From Coprinellus micaceus (Eukaryota; Basidiomycota; Agaricomycetes; Agaricales; Psathyrellaceae), in the NCBI GenBank assembly GCA_951394405.1, contig CATOBT010000018.1, forward strand, positions 1 through 54,990: 54,990 bases of DNA, read 5' to 3'. A program made the position numbers and the translations under genes. Positions 46,279 to 54,990 of this stretch are shown in pieces. Under the pieces are notes generated by a model, which worked only from the letters and a program-made list of their open reading frames with translations, searched no databases and was not told where the DNA came from. How positions within the stretch are numbered: position 1 is the stretch's first letter; the number at the start of each line of letters is the position of its first letter.

Positions 46279-46489
46279 AACTTACTTTCTAATCAAGTAC
46301 GCAAAACTAATAATATAAAAAAGGGGTATATTTATACCTGTAATTATTTATCTAATAGTACTTGCGCTTGGCCAAAGGACATTTTTTAAAAATAGTAGCC
46401 CCCGAGATAGTGACTTGACCTTTATGGTAAGTAACTAAGCAAGTTAATAATTGCTAGTTCTTTTTAAAAATAAATAAATTAATTAACTG

Positions 46490-47284
46490 TTAAGAAGCTG
46501 CAGAGTCTATCCAAACTAAGAAATCTGGTGATGAAACTGCTTCTACAACTATGGGCATAAAGCCGTGCCATACACCACATATTTCAGAGCATTGACCATA
46601 GAATGTACCAGGTCTTTCTGCTAAAAAAGATACTTGATTTAATCTACCTGGAACAGCATCTAATTTTAAACCTAAAGAAGGAACCGCAAAAGAATGTAAT
46701 ACATCTGCACCTGTAATAATTAATCTAATATGGCAATCAACAGGAATAATTAATTTATTATCTACATCTAATAATCTAAATTGACCTAATTCTAAATCGG
46801 ATTCAGGGATCATATAAGAATCAAAATCTATAGAATCTCCACTATCTGTGATAAAATCTGAATATTCATAAGACCAATACCATTGATGTCCTACTACTTT
46901 AATAGTTAAAGTAGGTGATATTACTTCATCCATTAAATATAATAATCTAAATGAAGGGAAAGCAATAGCAATTAATATTAATGCTGGTGTAATAGTCCAT
47001 ATTAATTCTAATACTGTACCATGTGTTAAATATTTATGAGCAATAGGATTTTTAGTTGAACTATAGTAATACATTACTGAAAATAATACCCATCCTACGG
47101 ATAAAAATATTACTATTAAATAAAATCCTATAGTATTATGTAAAGTAACTAAACCTGTAAAACCGGGTGCAGCACTATCTTGAAAACCAAATTGCCAAGG
47201 TTCAGGAGCATCATTAAAAATTATACTTGCCCAGCCTTTTGGGGAGGGTAACAAGTTAGAAATCAGTCCTAATGTATATTCCAT
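46490..47284 (-). CDS. cox2: Cytochrome c oxidase subunit 2 (complex IV)
   Basis: The 264-residue CuA subunit accepts electrons from cytochrome c. Two N-terminal membrane helices are followed by an intermembrane-space cupredoxin domain. CuA ligands are H197, C232, E234, C236, H240 and M243, and the aromatic QWYWSYEY stretch (134-141) is intact. It starts at ATG 47284. The N-terminus [17 protein letters not shown] is longer than the mature protein and may be processed. There is no intron. Confidence 0.99.
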   Translation of the reverse strand: MEYTLGLISNLLPSPKGWASIIFNDAPEPWQFGFQDSAAPGFTGLVTLHNTIGFYLIVIFLSVGWVLFSVMYYYSSTKNPIAHKYLTHGTVLELIWTITPALILIAIAFPSFRLLYLMDEVISPTLTIKVVGHQWYWSYEYSDFITDSGDSIDFDSYMIPESDLELGQFRLLDVDNKLIIPVDCHIRLIITGADVLHSFAVPSLGLKLDAVPGRLNQVSFLAERPGTFYGQCSEICGVWHGFMPIVVEAVSSPDFLVWIDSAAS

Positions 47285-47550
47285 TATTACTAATCTAGTA
47301 ATTATAAATTAATCACTATGTTCTCTTAATGTAAAAAAATTTACTTAATTACCAAAGGTTGACTTTATAAATCAGTGACCTTTAGGGTCATCAGTCTTTT
47401 GGTCAGTGACCTTTTGTCAGAGTTAATCCTTAATAATTACATTAATGTTTAAGATGACCATACTTGAAAAAGATTTTTAATGTTAAATTAGTGACCTGAC
47501 CATAAAGGTTGACTTTCTAAGTAAAACAAGAAAAATATTTATTATAATAG

Positions 47551-47622
47551 TGGAAACACCTGGATTCGAACCAGAACTTTCCCATTAAAAGTGAGACACT
47601 CCACCACTCGAGTTCTGCTTCC
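47551..47622 (-). tRNA. trnK: tRNA-Lys (UUU)
   Basis: On the minus strand the acceptor GGAAGCA/TGTTTCC has one wobble. The anticodon arm TCTCA-CTTTTAA-TGGGA gives UUU. Confidence 0.93.
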
Positions 47623-47685
47623 CTAGCGTTTTAGTTAAATTTTAAGAAAAGGTAGGGTTGAAAATATTTTTCTTGTTTAAGATTA

Positions 47686-48006
<321 letters not shown>

Positions 48007-48147
48007 TTATAATCCGATTGACAATAAAAAGAACTTTAAATTTATTATTCGCGAATGCAACTTGCAAGATATTTATTAATACTCTTTTAACCTTATTTTT
48101 AAGGCACTGACTTACTTTCGTAAAGCGTACATAAAAATTAATGCAAA

Positions 48148-49701
48148 TTATACTATATATAATAAAGAAGAAACAGATAAATGTAAAGCTTCTAATAAAA
48201 CATTAGGGAATATACCTAAAATAACAGTAGGAATTAATAAAGCTATTAATAAAAAATATTCTCTTCTATTAATATCTTTAACTGGTTCTATGTCCAAAGG
48301 ATACGCTGTATTATTAACTGTATTTTTTAAATAAGGAGAATAATTACCGTAAGATAATCTATTATATAAAAATAAAGAATAAATAGCAGATAAAACTATA
48401 CCAGTAGCACCTAATGCAGCAATAATAGGATTTTGTTGCCAAATACCTATTAAAGAAAGTTGTTCCCCTAAAAAATTTAAAGTTAAAGGAATACCTGTAT
48501 TAGCTAAAGTAAAAATAAAAAATAATATAGTAAACACAGGCATATAAGTTGCTAGTCCTCTAATATATTTTATTATTCTAGTACCAGTTCTATCATAAAT
48601 TATTCCTCCAACACAAATAAATAAAGCTGGACTTACAAAACCATGAGCTATACCTAATAAAATAGCCCCTTCAATACCTTGTATTGTATTAGAAAATAAA
48701 CCTAAAACTACCACAGCCATATGACAAACACTACTATAAGCTATTAATCTTTTAGTATCTTGTTGTACTATAGTAGAAAAACTAGCATAAATTAAAGAAA
48801 TAATAGCTATACTTTGAATTAAAGGACTAAAATAATGACTAGCATCAGGTAAAATTTGAATTAATACTCTTAAATAACCATAAGTTGCTAATTTTAAAAT
48901 AGTTGCAGCTAATAATATAGATCCTGCTAAAGGTGAATCACTATGTGCTTTAGGTAACCAAATAATAAATGGATATAAAGGTGTTTTAACTGCAAAAGCT
49001 ATAAAAAAACCTAACCATAATAATTTTTGACTTTCTAAGCTTATTTCAACTAATGATATTAATTGAAAATCTGTAGATCCTATATAATTATATATCATTA
49101 ATATACTTAATAACATAGGTAAACTACCTGCTAATGTATATAAAAATAATAAAAATGCTGATCTAAATCTATCCATTCCATGACCAAATATTATTATTAC
49201 TATAAATAATATAGGTAATACACTTTCAAAAAATATATAAAATAATAATAAATCTAAAGAAACAAAAGCACATATTTGTAAACTTTCTAATAATAATAAG
49301 GAAACTAAAAATAATTTTACATTAGCTTTTTCTAATATATTTATTATTGCTATCTTATTAACTGTATTTAAATTTCCTATTAATATATTATTATAATTAG
49401 ATAAAATAGCTATAGGACTTACAAATGTTGTTAATAATACAAAAAATAAAGATATTCCATCTATTCCAAAATTTAAATGACAAAATTGTAAAGTATCAGT
49501 TAAATCTACAGAACTTACAAATTGATATTGTGTAGTATTTGAATCAAATTTATACCAAATAAATAAAGAAATGAAAAAATTTAGTATTGTGCTACCTAAA
49601 GCTATTTTTTTCATTTGTGAAACATTTTGAGAATTAGTTTCATTCATAGGTAAAATAAATAAGGCACCAATTATTGGTATTAATATTAATAGTATTAACA
49701 T
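48148..49701 (-). CDS. nad4: NADH dehydrogenase subunit 4 (complex I)
   Basis: The antiporter-like proton-pumping subunit of complex I is 517 residues from the ATG at 49701 (MLILLILIPIIGALF). The frame remains open 34 codons upstream to 49803, but that part is hydrophilic and repeat-derived (CGCTTGTTTTTAGC, ACCTTTGGTAAG), so I do not include it. Core segments are LPKAHSDSPLAGS and LIAYSSVCHMAVVVLG. A TGTCCAAAGGATA element at 48291-48303 encodes YPLDI in a C-terminal loop, a third kind of in-frame element insertion. No intron is present. Confidence 0.97.
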   Translation of the reverse strand: MLILLILIPIIGALFILPMNETNSQNVSQMKKIALGSTILNFFISLFIWYKFDSNTTQYQFVSSVDLTDTLQFCHLNFGIDGISLFFVLLTTFVSPIAILSNYNNILIGNLNTVNKIAIINILEKANVKLFLVSLLLLESLQICAFVSLDLLLFYIFFESVLPILFIVIIIFGHGMDRFRSAFLLFLYTLAGSLPMLLSILMIYNYIGSTDFQLISLVEISLESQKLLWLGFFIAFAVKTPLYPFIIWLPKAHSDSPLAGSILLAATILKLATYGYLRVLIQILPDASHYFSPLIQSIAIISLIYASFSTIVQQDTKRLIAYSSVCHMAVVVLGLFSNTIQGIEGAILLGIAHGFVSPALFICVGGIIYDRTGTRIIKYIRGLATYMPVFTILFFIFTLANTGIPLTLNFLGEQLSLIGIWQQNPIIAALGATGIVLSAIYSLFLYNRLSYGNYSPYLKNTVNNTAYPLDIEPVKDINRREYFLLIALLIPTVILGIFPNVLLEALHLSVSSLLYIV

Positions 49702-49803
49702 TTTTGTATGATATGGCTTACCAAAGGTTGCTAAAAACAAGCGTAAGCAACTGGTATATTTATAGTCGCCTAATTTTATTATATTGAAATTGGACATAGC
49801 CAA

Positions 49804-50480
49804 AAGCTGACCTGACTGACCATAAAGTTAAGGGTCAGGTAAGTAATGATCAGTCAAGCAATATATTATGACTAATTTAACAAAATTAAGTGTCAGTTGC
49901 CTTACTTGAACTTACTGACCATGACCCTGCTTAAGCAGGGTCAGGTCAACCTATTCTGCTTTTGCAGTTTAAGTAATGGTAAGGTCAAGTAAGAAGTGAC
50001 CTTTATGGTCAGGACAGCGATAGCTACATAAATATATATATTTATAAATTATTCTTGCTTGACTTACTGACCATGACCCTGCTTAAGCAGGCTCAGGTCA
50101 ACCTTGTCTTATTTTAACAAAATTAGTTAGAAAGTCAAGGCGGTATTTAGTTAACAAAATTAATTAATTTCGCTTTTAGAAAGCTAGAGTTATATTTTAT
50201 TTTCAACCTTAATATTACTAATAACTATTAAATTTTTTTATAATAGTATTGCTTTTACTAATAGTCCTGTCCATTACTTGCCCTGACCAAAGGTCACTAT
50301 AGTAGTGACCCTGACCCCTTACTGACCATGACTGACCTGACCTGAGCCTGCTTACTTTCGTAAGTGACTGACCATAAAGGTAAGGTCAGTCATGGTCATG
50401 GTTTATTTTCTAAGTAAGGTCACTTTAGTTACTTTCTAAGTCAGGTAAGGGTTATAAAATATCTGTATTAAATTTTTGGT
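49804..50480. repeat. Hairpin-rich spacer between rps3 and nad4
   Basis: No gene is visible. CCCTGCTTAAGCAGGG occurs at about 49924, with a variant near 50078, and a composite block near 50335-50400 resembles the array between the two dpo genes. Confidence 0.75.
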
Positions 50481-51515
50481 TTAAAAAACAAAATTTTGTG
50501 CATAAGTAATTTTAATAGTAAAAGCACCTTTTTTATTTTTTTTGGTTATTCTTGCTGAATCTACAAAGTTTACTTTACCTGTAGCAATAGCACCCATTTC
50601 AAATTTTTTAGTTGTTATTCTAGGAATAATAGGTTCTCTCATTAATCTACCTCCAATTTTTATATATAAACCTGAAATAATAGCTATTTTTTCAATTCTT
50701 CCGTCGCTATTCGCTAAATGTGGTATAGTAGCTGTCTGTCCTTTGGACATAGCAATATTATTTTTATTAAATATTTTATTAATGGCTAATCTAATATTTT
50801 TTTTTTTTAAAATAAGAGTAAATAATTGAGCTAATATATTACTATCATAATCTGATTTATGCATTCTAATTAAATTAAATTCTATAGGTTTATTAATTAA
50901 TGCATTATTAATTTTTTTTCGTAGACCAGTTTGTAATAATTTAAATAATATAGCAAATTTATTAAAATATAAATTAACTATATTAGTATTATTTAATTTA
51001 AATAGTGTTTTTTTTATTAATAAATTTTTATATAATATTGTTTTAATAGTAGGCTTTCTCTTATTTTTTTTAATTATATTTCTATCTTGGTCAGAAACAC
51101 TACGTTGTATTGGTTTAGAAATATTCTGTCCTTTATTCACTAATAGCGACTGTGGATAAATAAAATTATACCATTTAAAAATATTATGATCGGGAATAGT
51201 TATATAATATAATATTTCTATTATTATTTTATCAGGTGTATTAATAAATTTAGGTCTACTTATTAAACAATAAATAGATTTAAAAAAAGCACTTATTAAT
51301 TTTATTATATCTTCGGAGTATATTGTAGGTGTTGCTAGTTTGTCCTTACCAAAATAAGGATTTACTTTTGCCATATTAGCATTAGTTACAAAATTATAGC
51401 TTAACAAATTTTTATGGCTATTACAATCTATTGTTTGCGTAAGTCCTTTGGACAATAAGTCTAATTTTTTAAAATCAGGTATTGCTTCATTATTAATTTT
51501 TGTTTTTAAATTCAT
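50481..51515 (-). CDS. rps3: Ribosomal protein S3 (uS3), with hairpin elements in frame
   Basis: The 344-residue, Lys/Asn/Ile-rich small-subunit ribosomal protein is the only ribosomal protein in this mitochondrial genome. The recognisable C-terminal part runs from about IKIGGRLM to KGAFTIKITY, matching fungal mitochondrial uS3. The N-terminal half is poorly conserved, as is usual. Two GTCC-TTT-GGAC elements lie in frame: 50737-50749 (encoding MSKGQ) and 51443-51453 (encoding SKGL). It starts at ATG 51515. It resembles yeast var1 in having GC-rich elements inside a ribosomal protein gene. Confidence 0.92.
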   Translation of the reverse strand: MNLKTKINNEAIPDFKKLDLLSKGLTQTIDCNSHKNLLSYNFVTNANMAKVNPYFGKDKLATPTIYSEDIIKLISAFFKSIYCLISRPKFINTPDKIIIEILYYITIPDHNIFKWYNFIYPQSLLVNKGQNISKPIQRSVSDQDRNIIKKNKRKPTIKTILYKNLLIKKTLFKLNNTNIVNLYFNKFAILFKLLQTGLRKKINNALINKPIEFNLIRMHKSDYDSNILAQLFTLILKKKNIRLAINKIFNKNNIAMSKGQTATIPHLANSDGRIEKIAIISGLYIKIGGRLMREPIIPRITTKKFEMGAIATGKVNFVDSARITKKNKKGAFTIKITYAQNFVF

Positions 51516-51896
51516 TTTGTTGTATATTATTATTTTTGGTTTTGTTAAAAATTTTTAATTAGTTTGCTAACCTAATATTTAAAATTAAAAGTTTATTATG
51601 TGAATATTTAAAATATTTATTAGCTCTCTCTTAAAAAAGGTTGCAAAAAAAAATATTATTTTTTTCTAACTTATATTATTATAAAAAATTTTAAAGACTG
51701 TAATTTAATTTTTTAAAATTTATTTTATAATACCTATCTTTCGCAGATCTCTCTATTTTTGAACCTTGCTTCGCTCTAGCCCAAAAAAAACTGACCAGCC
51801 TGTCTTTTAGCCTTACTGACCATAAAGGTAAACTTTCTAATCCGACCTTTATGGTTACGAAAGTAAGTAAGGCAGGGACAACATAGCCAAAGAGAA
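51516..51896. repeat. Spacer between trnM and rps3
   Basis: It is AT-rich with one hairpin cluster near 51790-51880 (ACCATAAAGGT, ACCTTTATGGT, TTACGAAAGTAAG). No gene is visible. Confidence 0.7.
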
Positions 51897-51969
51897 TAAG
51901 ATTTAAGGGAATTGAACCCCTATAATATCCATTATGAGTGAACTGCATTAACCGTTATGCTAAAATCTT
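51897..51969 (-). tRNA. trnM: tRNA-Met (CAU), copy 3 of 3
   Basis: On the minus strand the acceptor AAGATTT/AAATCTT is perfect. The anticodon arm GTTCA-CTCATAA-TGGAT gives CAU. Confidence 0.92.
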
Positions 51970-52328
51970 TTTTTTAATTTATTATGCTTTTAAATTTATT
52001 ATTATAATTATTATTCTATTCTTATAAGTACAGATAAAATAATTTATTAGTTTTGCTTACTTATAAAGTCAACTTATTTTTAAACAAATTAGCTGGCCAC
52101 TTGACTGACCATGACCCTGCTTAAGCAGGCTCAGGTCAGTCCTTTGTTCAGTAAATTAATAATTAAAAATTATTAATTGTTTTAGCAGCATCGTAATGCC
52201 TTACCAAAGTTATTGTTGTTTTTAAGGTATTGCGTTTATTCTAAGTAATAAAAAATAATTGATAGCCATTCGCTATTGCAGTCTGATTTTTTAAAAATAG
52301 ACAAGTGACCTTTGGTCAATAAATAAAA
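51970..52328. repeat. Spacer between divergent trnM and cox3
   Basis: It is AT-rich with a CCCTGCTTAAGCAGG element near 52115 and a GTGACCTTTGGTCA type just before cox3. It separates oppositely transcribed genes, so a promoter is plausible, but I see no motif I can name. Confidence 0.6.
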
Positions 52329-53138
52329 ATGAATAATAATATAATTAAATTTCAATATTTTCCTTTCCATTTAGTAGATCCTTCACCTTGGCCAATTTTA
52401 ACTTCTTTTTCATTATTGAATTTAACAATAGGAGCAGTATTATATATGCATGGTTATAATAATGGAGGATATGTATTAACTATAGGTTTTATATTAACTA
52501 CATATGTTATGATATTATGGTTTAAAGATGTAGTAACAGAAGGAACTTATTTAGGACACCATACTACAGAAGTTAAAAATGGATTAATGATAGGTTTAAT
52601 ATTATTTATAGTTAGTGAAGTTTTTGCTTTTATTTCTGTATTTTGGGCATATTTCCATTCTAGTTTATCACCTGCTATTGAAATTGGGGGAATATGGCCA
52701 CCTATAGGAATAACACCTTTAGATCCTTTTGCTATACCCTTATTAAATACTTTCTTATTATTATCTAGTGGTGCTTTCATAACCTATGGACATCATGCTT
52801 TAATAGCTGGAAATAGAAAAGGTGCTATAGATGGAGTAATATTAACTATTATTTTAGCTGTTATATTTACTGCTTTACAATATTATGAATATTCAGAAGC
52901 AGGATTTACTATTGCTGATGGTGTTTATGGTTCAGCTTTTTTTGCTTCAACTGGATTACATGGAATACATGTAATAATTGGAACAATATTTATTGCAGTT
53001 GCTTTAATAAGAATTATTAATTATCAATTAACTAATAAACACCATAATGGTTTTGAATCAAGTATCTTATACTGGCACTTCGTTGATGTTGTCTGGTTGT
53101 TTTTATTTATCGCGGTATATTTCTGGGGTAATAATTAA
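52329..53138 (+). CDS. cox3: Cytochrome c oxidase subunit 3 (complex IV), 3' end replaced
   Basis: The 269-residue seven-helix subunit of complex IV starts FHLVDPSPWPI and carries the conserved GLHGIHVIIGT and YWHFVDVVWLFLF segments. Codon use changes abruptly in the last 30 or so codons: TAC, CAC, TTC, GTC, TTG, ATC and GCG appear, while the rest prefers A/T-ending codons. A second copy of the last 19 codons, with native-style codons, lies at 54923-54982. I infer that a homing element inserted here and supplied a new 3' end. Confidence 0.98.
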   Translation: MNNNIIKFQYFPFHLVDPSPWPILTSFSLLNLTIGAVLYMHGYNNGGYVLTIGFILTTYVMILWFKDVVTEGTYLGHHTTEVKNGLMIGLILFIVSEVFAFISVFWAYFHSSLSPAIEIGGIWPPIGITPLDPFAIPLLNTFLLLSSGAFITYGHHALIAGNRKGAIDGVILTIILAVIFTALQYYEYSEAGFTIADGVYGSAFFASTGLHGIHVIIGTIFIAVALIRIINYQLTNKHHNGFESSILYWHFVDVVWLFLFIAVYFWGNN

Positions 53139-53343
53139 AATAAAAACTTGCTATTGAGCGATGCCTATTTAGTTAAAAGAAATAAAGGCAATAGTGACTA
53201 ACCCTTACCATAAAGGTAAGGGTAAGTAAGGAGCTTATTTTCTTTTAACACAAACTGCTAACCCTAATAATATTTATGCCTGACGGAAGTAAGGCCATAT
53301 AGAATTATTATTCTTTGTTTTTAATTTATTAAGTGATTACACT
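53139..53343. repeat. Junction between cox3 and the homing-endonuclease remnant
   Basis: One hairpin pair (ACCATAAAGGTAAGGGT) and a CTGACGGAAGTAAG variant are present. No gene is visible. Confidence 0.6.
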
Positions 53344-53648
53344 GTATTTCCTAGACCGGTTTGTACTTGGGCTAAAAGTAAAAGCTACCCTTATTTATAT
53401 TTTAGCACAGTGATAGACCCTATTTTACTGATCTTTATAGTCAATGGTATGTAGCAGGAGTTAAAACTATACCATTAAATATAGCCTCAATAATCGATCC
53501 AGTTGCATTAGCATATTGGGCAATGGGTGATGGAGGTAAATGTGGTAAAGGTTTTCATTTAAATACTAATGCTTTTCTAAAAAGTGAAACTACATTATTA
53601 ATAAATACACTTAAAACTAACTTTGATTTAAACTGTACAATACATTAA
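53344..53648 (+). pseudogene. LAGLIDADG homing endonuclease fragment
   Basis: Two frames together give a recognisable C-terminal half of a LAGLIDADG_2-type endonuclease. Up to about 53407 the frame reads RPVCTWAKSKSYPYLYFST. From 53406 another frame reads HSDRPYFTDLYSQWYV, then DPVALAYWAMGDGGK, then GFHLNTNAF, ending TAA. The ALAYWAMGDG stretch is the catalytic LAGLIDADG helix with its acidic residue. A frameshift and loss of the N-terminal half make it inactive. It lies between cox3 and the displaced cox3 3' end, as expected of the enzyme that mobilised this segment. Confidence 0.85.
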
Positions 53649-54317
53649 AGAAATAGAATTTATATTTGACTTACTAAAGAAATTAATAAATTTAAAAAAT
53701 AAGTAAATAATCATTTATTGGAGGGCTTTAAATATAAACTAAGTTAAATACAGGCTGACTTTGTAAGTGTTAAAAAGTACACCTCCCTGTCCTTTTTACA
53801 ATTGTTTTACTTGCAATAGTAAGTCAAGTAGTTATAGCCAAAGGCAACGTACTGACCTGACCTTTATGGTAAGTCAGTTATTGCTTAACTTAACTATTTC
53901 GTACTGACGAAAGTCACTGAACTTTGGTTATTGCTACTCTAAACAATAGCTACTAGAGAAAATTTTTATTTTTAAAAGTAGTAGTTTAATTAAAAGTAAA
54001 CTATTTTTAACAGGTATTCTAATGCTTATTTACTGTTTATTTTTTAAATAAACTAATAATTAGTTTAGCATCCACGCCGATATTCTGCTACTCAGTTCTA
54101 GACCTTATTGGCAGCGGCGGGGCAGTAGCATCTGCCTGACGGAAGTCAGTTTGATGCACAGGTAGCGCTTGTTGCTTACTTTCGTAAGCAGCTATAAAAG
54201 AGAATAACTCGGTAATGCTCCTTACTGTGACTTACTTTTGCTAAGGACAGTCTAACTAAACATCTAGTAGCGCAAGCGCAACTACTAGTGATTGCTATAA
54301 ATAGCACTATTTTAAAT
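53649..54317. repeat. Spacer inside the cox3-associated element
   Basis: It is AT-rich with a few hairpins (ACCTTTATGGT, TGACGAAAGTCA, TTACTTTCGTAAG, GTAGCGCAAGCGCAACTAC). No gene is visible. A patch near 54100-54130 (GGCAGCGGCGGGGCAG) is unusually GC-rich. Confidence 0.6.
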
Positions 54318-54743
54318 ATGTTAACTAATTTCTTTAATTTTATTGGTGATAATATTTCCTATACCGCAGTTATTGTAAGTGGTGTAACTTTATTTAATTT
54401 TTCTTTTTATTATTTCTGGAAACATAGTAGTATTTTTGGTAATGATATTTTATCACCTATAAATACTTCTAATTCAAGTTTATTTGAACCTAGTACTTTG
54501 TCAAGTGAAGCTAGTTCTTTAATTAGTAGATCTAGTTCTTTGTCAAGTGGGTCTACAACAATGCAGCTTACACCAACAGTAAGCAGTAATTCTCATTCAA
54601 ATTTTTTATCTACCCAATTCCAGTTTCATAATTATAATCCTAATTGGTTCTTCGATTTAACAAGACAACTTAAAGCAAAAGATGCTTTTAATACCTTAAA
54701 TGAACAAGACTTTAATAATATTAGTCTAGAATATTGTAGATAA
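54318..54743 (+). CDS. orf141: unrecognised Ser-rich membrane-anchored protein
   Basis: I do not recognise this protein. It has 141 residues from the ATG at 54318; a GTG start at 54288 would add ten. One hydrophobic segment (about residues 13-33, from YTAVIVSG to FSFYYFW) is followed by a low-complexity Ser/Thr-rich linker and a charged C-terminal part (TRQLKAKDAFNTLNEQDF). The stop lies in an 11-bp tandem duplication (ATTGTAGATAA twice), and the same frame stays open 31 further codons to 54837 (ending TWAGVS). It lies between the homing-endonuclease remnant and the displaced cox3 end, so it probably came with that element. It could be a fragment. Confidence 0.5.
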   Translation: MLTNFFNFIGDNISYTAVIVSGVTLFNFSFYYFWKHSSIFGNDILSPINTSNSSLFEPSTLSSEASSLISRSSSLSSGSTTMQLTPTVSSNSHSNFLSTQFQFHNYNPNWFFDLTRQLKAKDAFNTLNEQDFNNISLEYCR

Positions 54744-54922
54744 ATTGTAGATAAATTTCCTAACGAAATGTTATATACATTAGATCATGAACTACTAATT
54801 TCCTTAATCAAATGTACATGGGCTGGTGTATCATAATACCTAGTTTAAAAAGGGCAGACTCAGTTTTGTCTATCCCTTATTTATGGCTTTAAAAATTAGT
54901 TGCGTATTGACCTGCCTAAAGG

Positions 54923-54982
54923 TTTGTTGATGTTGTTTGGTTATTCTTATTTGTAGCAGTATATTTCTGGGGAAATACTTAA
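54923..54982 (+). pseudogene. cox3: Displaced original 3' end of cox3
   Basis: It encodes FVDVVWLFLFVAVYFWGNT then TAA, against FVDVVWLFLFIAVYFWGNN in the current gene. Protein identity is 17 of 19, with different synonymous codons: A/T-ending codons typical of this genome (GTA, GCA, TTA). There is no start or upstream coding sequence. This is the footprint expected when a mobile element inserts in the 3' part of a gene and brings its own replacement end. Confidence 0.92.
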
Positions 54983-54990
54983 TTAAATGA

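Larger units (their letters stand above)
45481..46489. repeat. 1.0-kb hairpin-rich spacer between cox2 and nad1
   Basis: No gene is visible. A 78-bp block at 45719-45796 recurs at 46201-46278. A perfect 16-bp AT palindrome TGTTAAAATTTTAACA lies at 46057-46072 in an AT-rich core. Several other hairpin elements are present. Confidence 0.8.

Noticed and set aside
49702..49803. Upstream start for nad4 (34 extra codons)
   Set aside because: It is hydrophilic and repeat-derived, and the conserved N-terminal helix begins at the internal ATG.
51691..51948. 85-codon frame overlapping trnM
   Set aside because: It starts inside the tRNA and runs through a hairpin cluster, so it is not a gene.

Overview
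This window reads as a complete, probably circular fungal mitochondrial genome. It holds the full respiratory set (cob, cox1-3, nad1-6, nad4L, atp6, atp8, atp9), a free-standing rps3, both rRNAs and tRNAs for all 20 amino acids. The free-standing K/N-rich rps3, the plasmid-type family B DNA polymerase (dpo), the short atp8, and tryptophan coded only by TGG with a CCA-anticodon trnW fit a basidiomycete, most likely Agaricomycotina. I cannot name the species. No gene carries an intron.

Layout. Two copies of an 11,298-bp inverted repeat (4278-15575 and 31679-42976, related by x to 47254-x) separate two single-copy regions of about 16.1 and 16.3 kb. The repeat carries dpo, a decayed second dpo, rns, rnl and trnL(UAA), trnG, trnA and trnW. 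The second copy sits between complete nad6 and complete atp6, so it looks ancestral. The first copy ends in a truncated nad6 on one side and on the other is fused, exactly at the atp6 start codon, to an unrelated ORF (orf247). One single-copy region has orf247, cox1, trnR, trnS, trnR, trnS, trnY, trnM, orf238, nad3, nad2, nad5, nad4L, trnV, atp8. The other has nad6, trnD, trnL, nad1, cox2, trnK, atp9, nad4, rps3, trnM, cox3, a broken homing-endonuclease element, orf141, then trnC, trnI, cob and a cluster of eight tRNAs.

Nearly every intergenic stretch is built from short palindromes (TGACC-ATAAA-GGTCA, CCCTGC-TTAA-GCAGGG, CTTAC-TTTC-GTAAG, GTCC-TTT-GGAC, GCGCTTGCGC) joined by GACCTGACC or GTCAGTCAG linkers. 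These behave like a proliferating hairpin element. They have entered coding sequence in frame in nad2, rps3, nad3, nad4 and dpo, and they break the frame of the decayed dpo.

The most unusual points are these: (1) in-frame TGA codons in dpo and orf247 although the only trnW has anticodon CCA and no standard gene uses TGA; (2) a two-member family of unrecognised proteins, orf247 and orf238; (3) an rRNA-bearing inverted repeat whose edge gives orf247 the atp6 leader; (4) a cox3 whose 3' end has been overwritten by a mobile element, with the old end left about 1.8 kb downstream.
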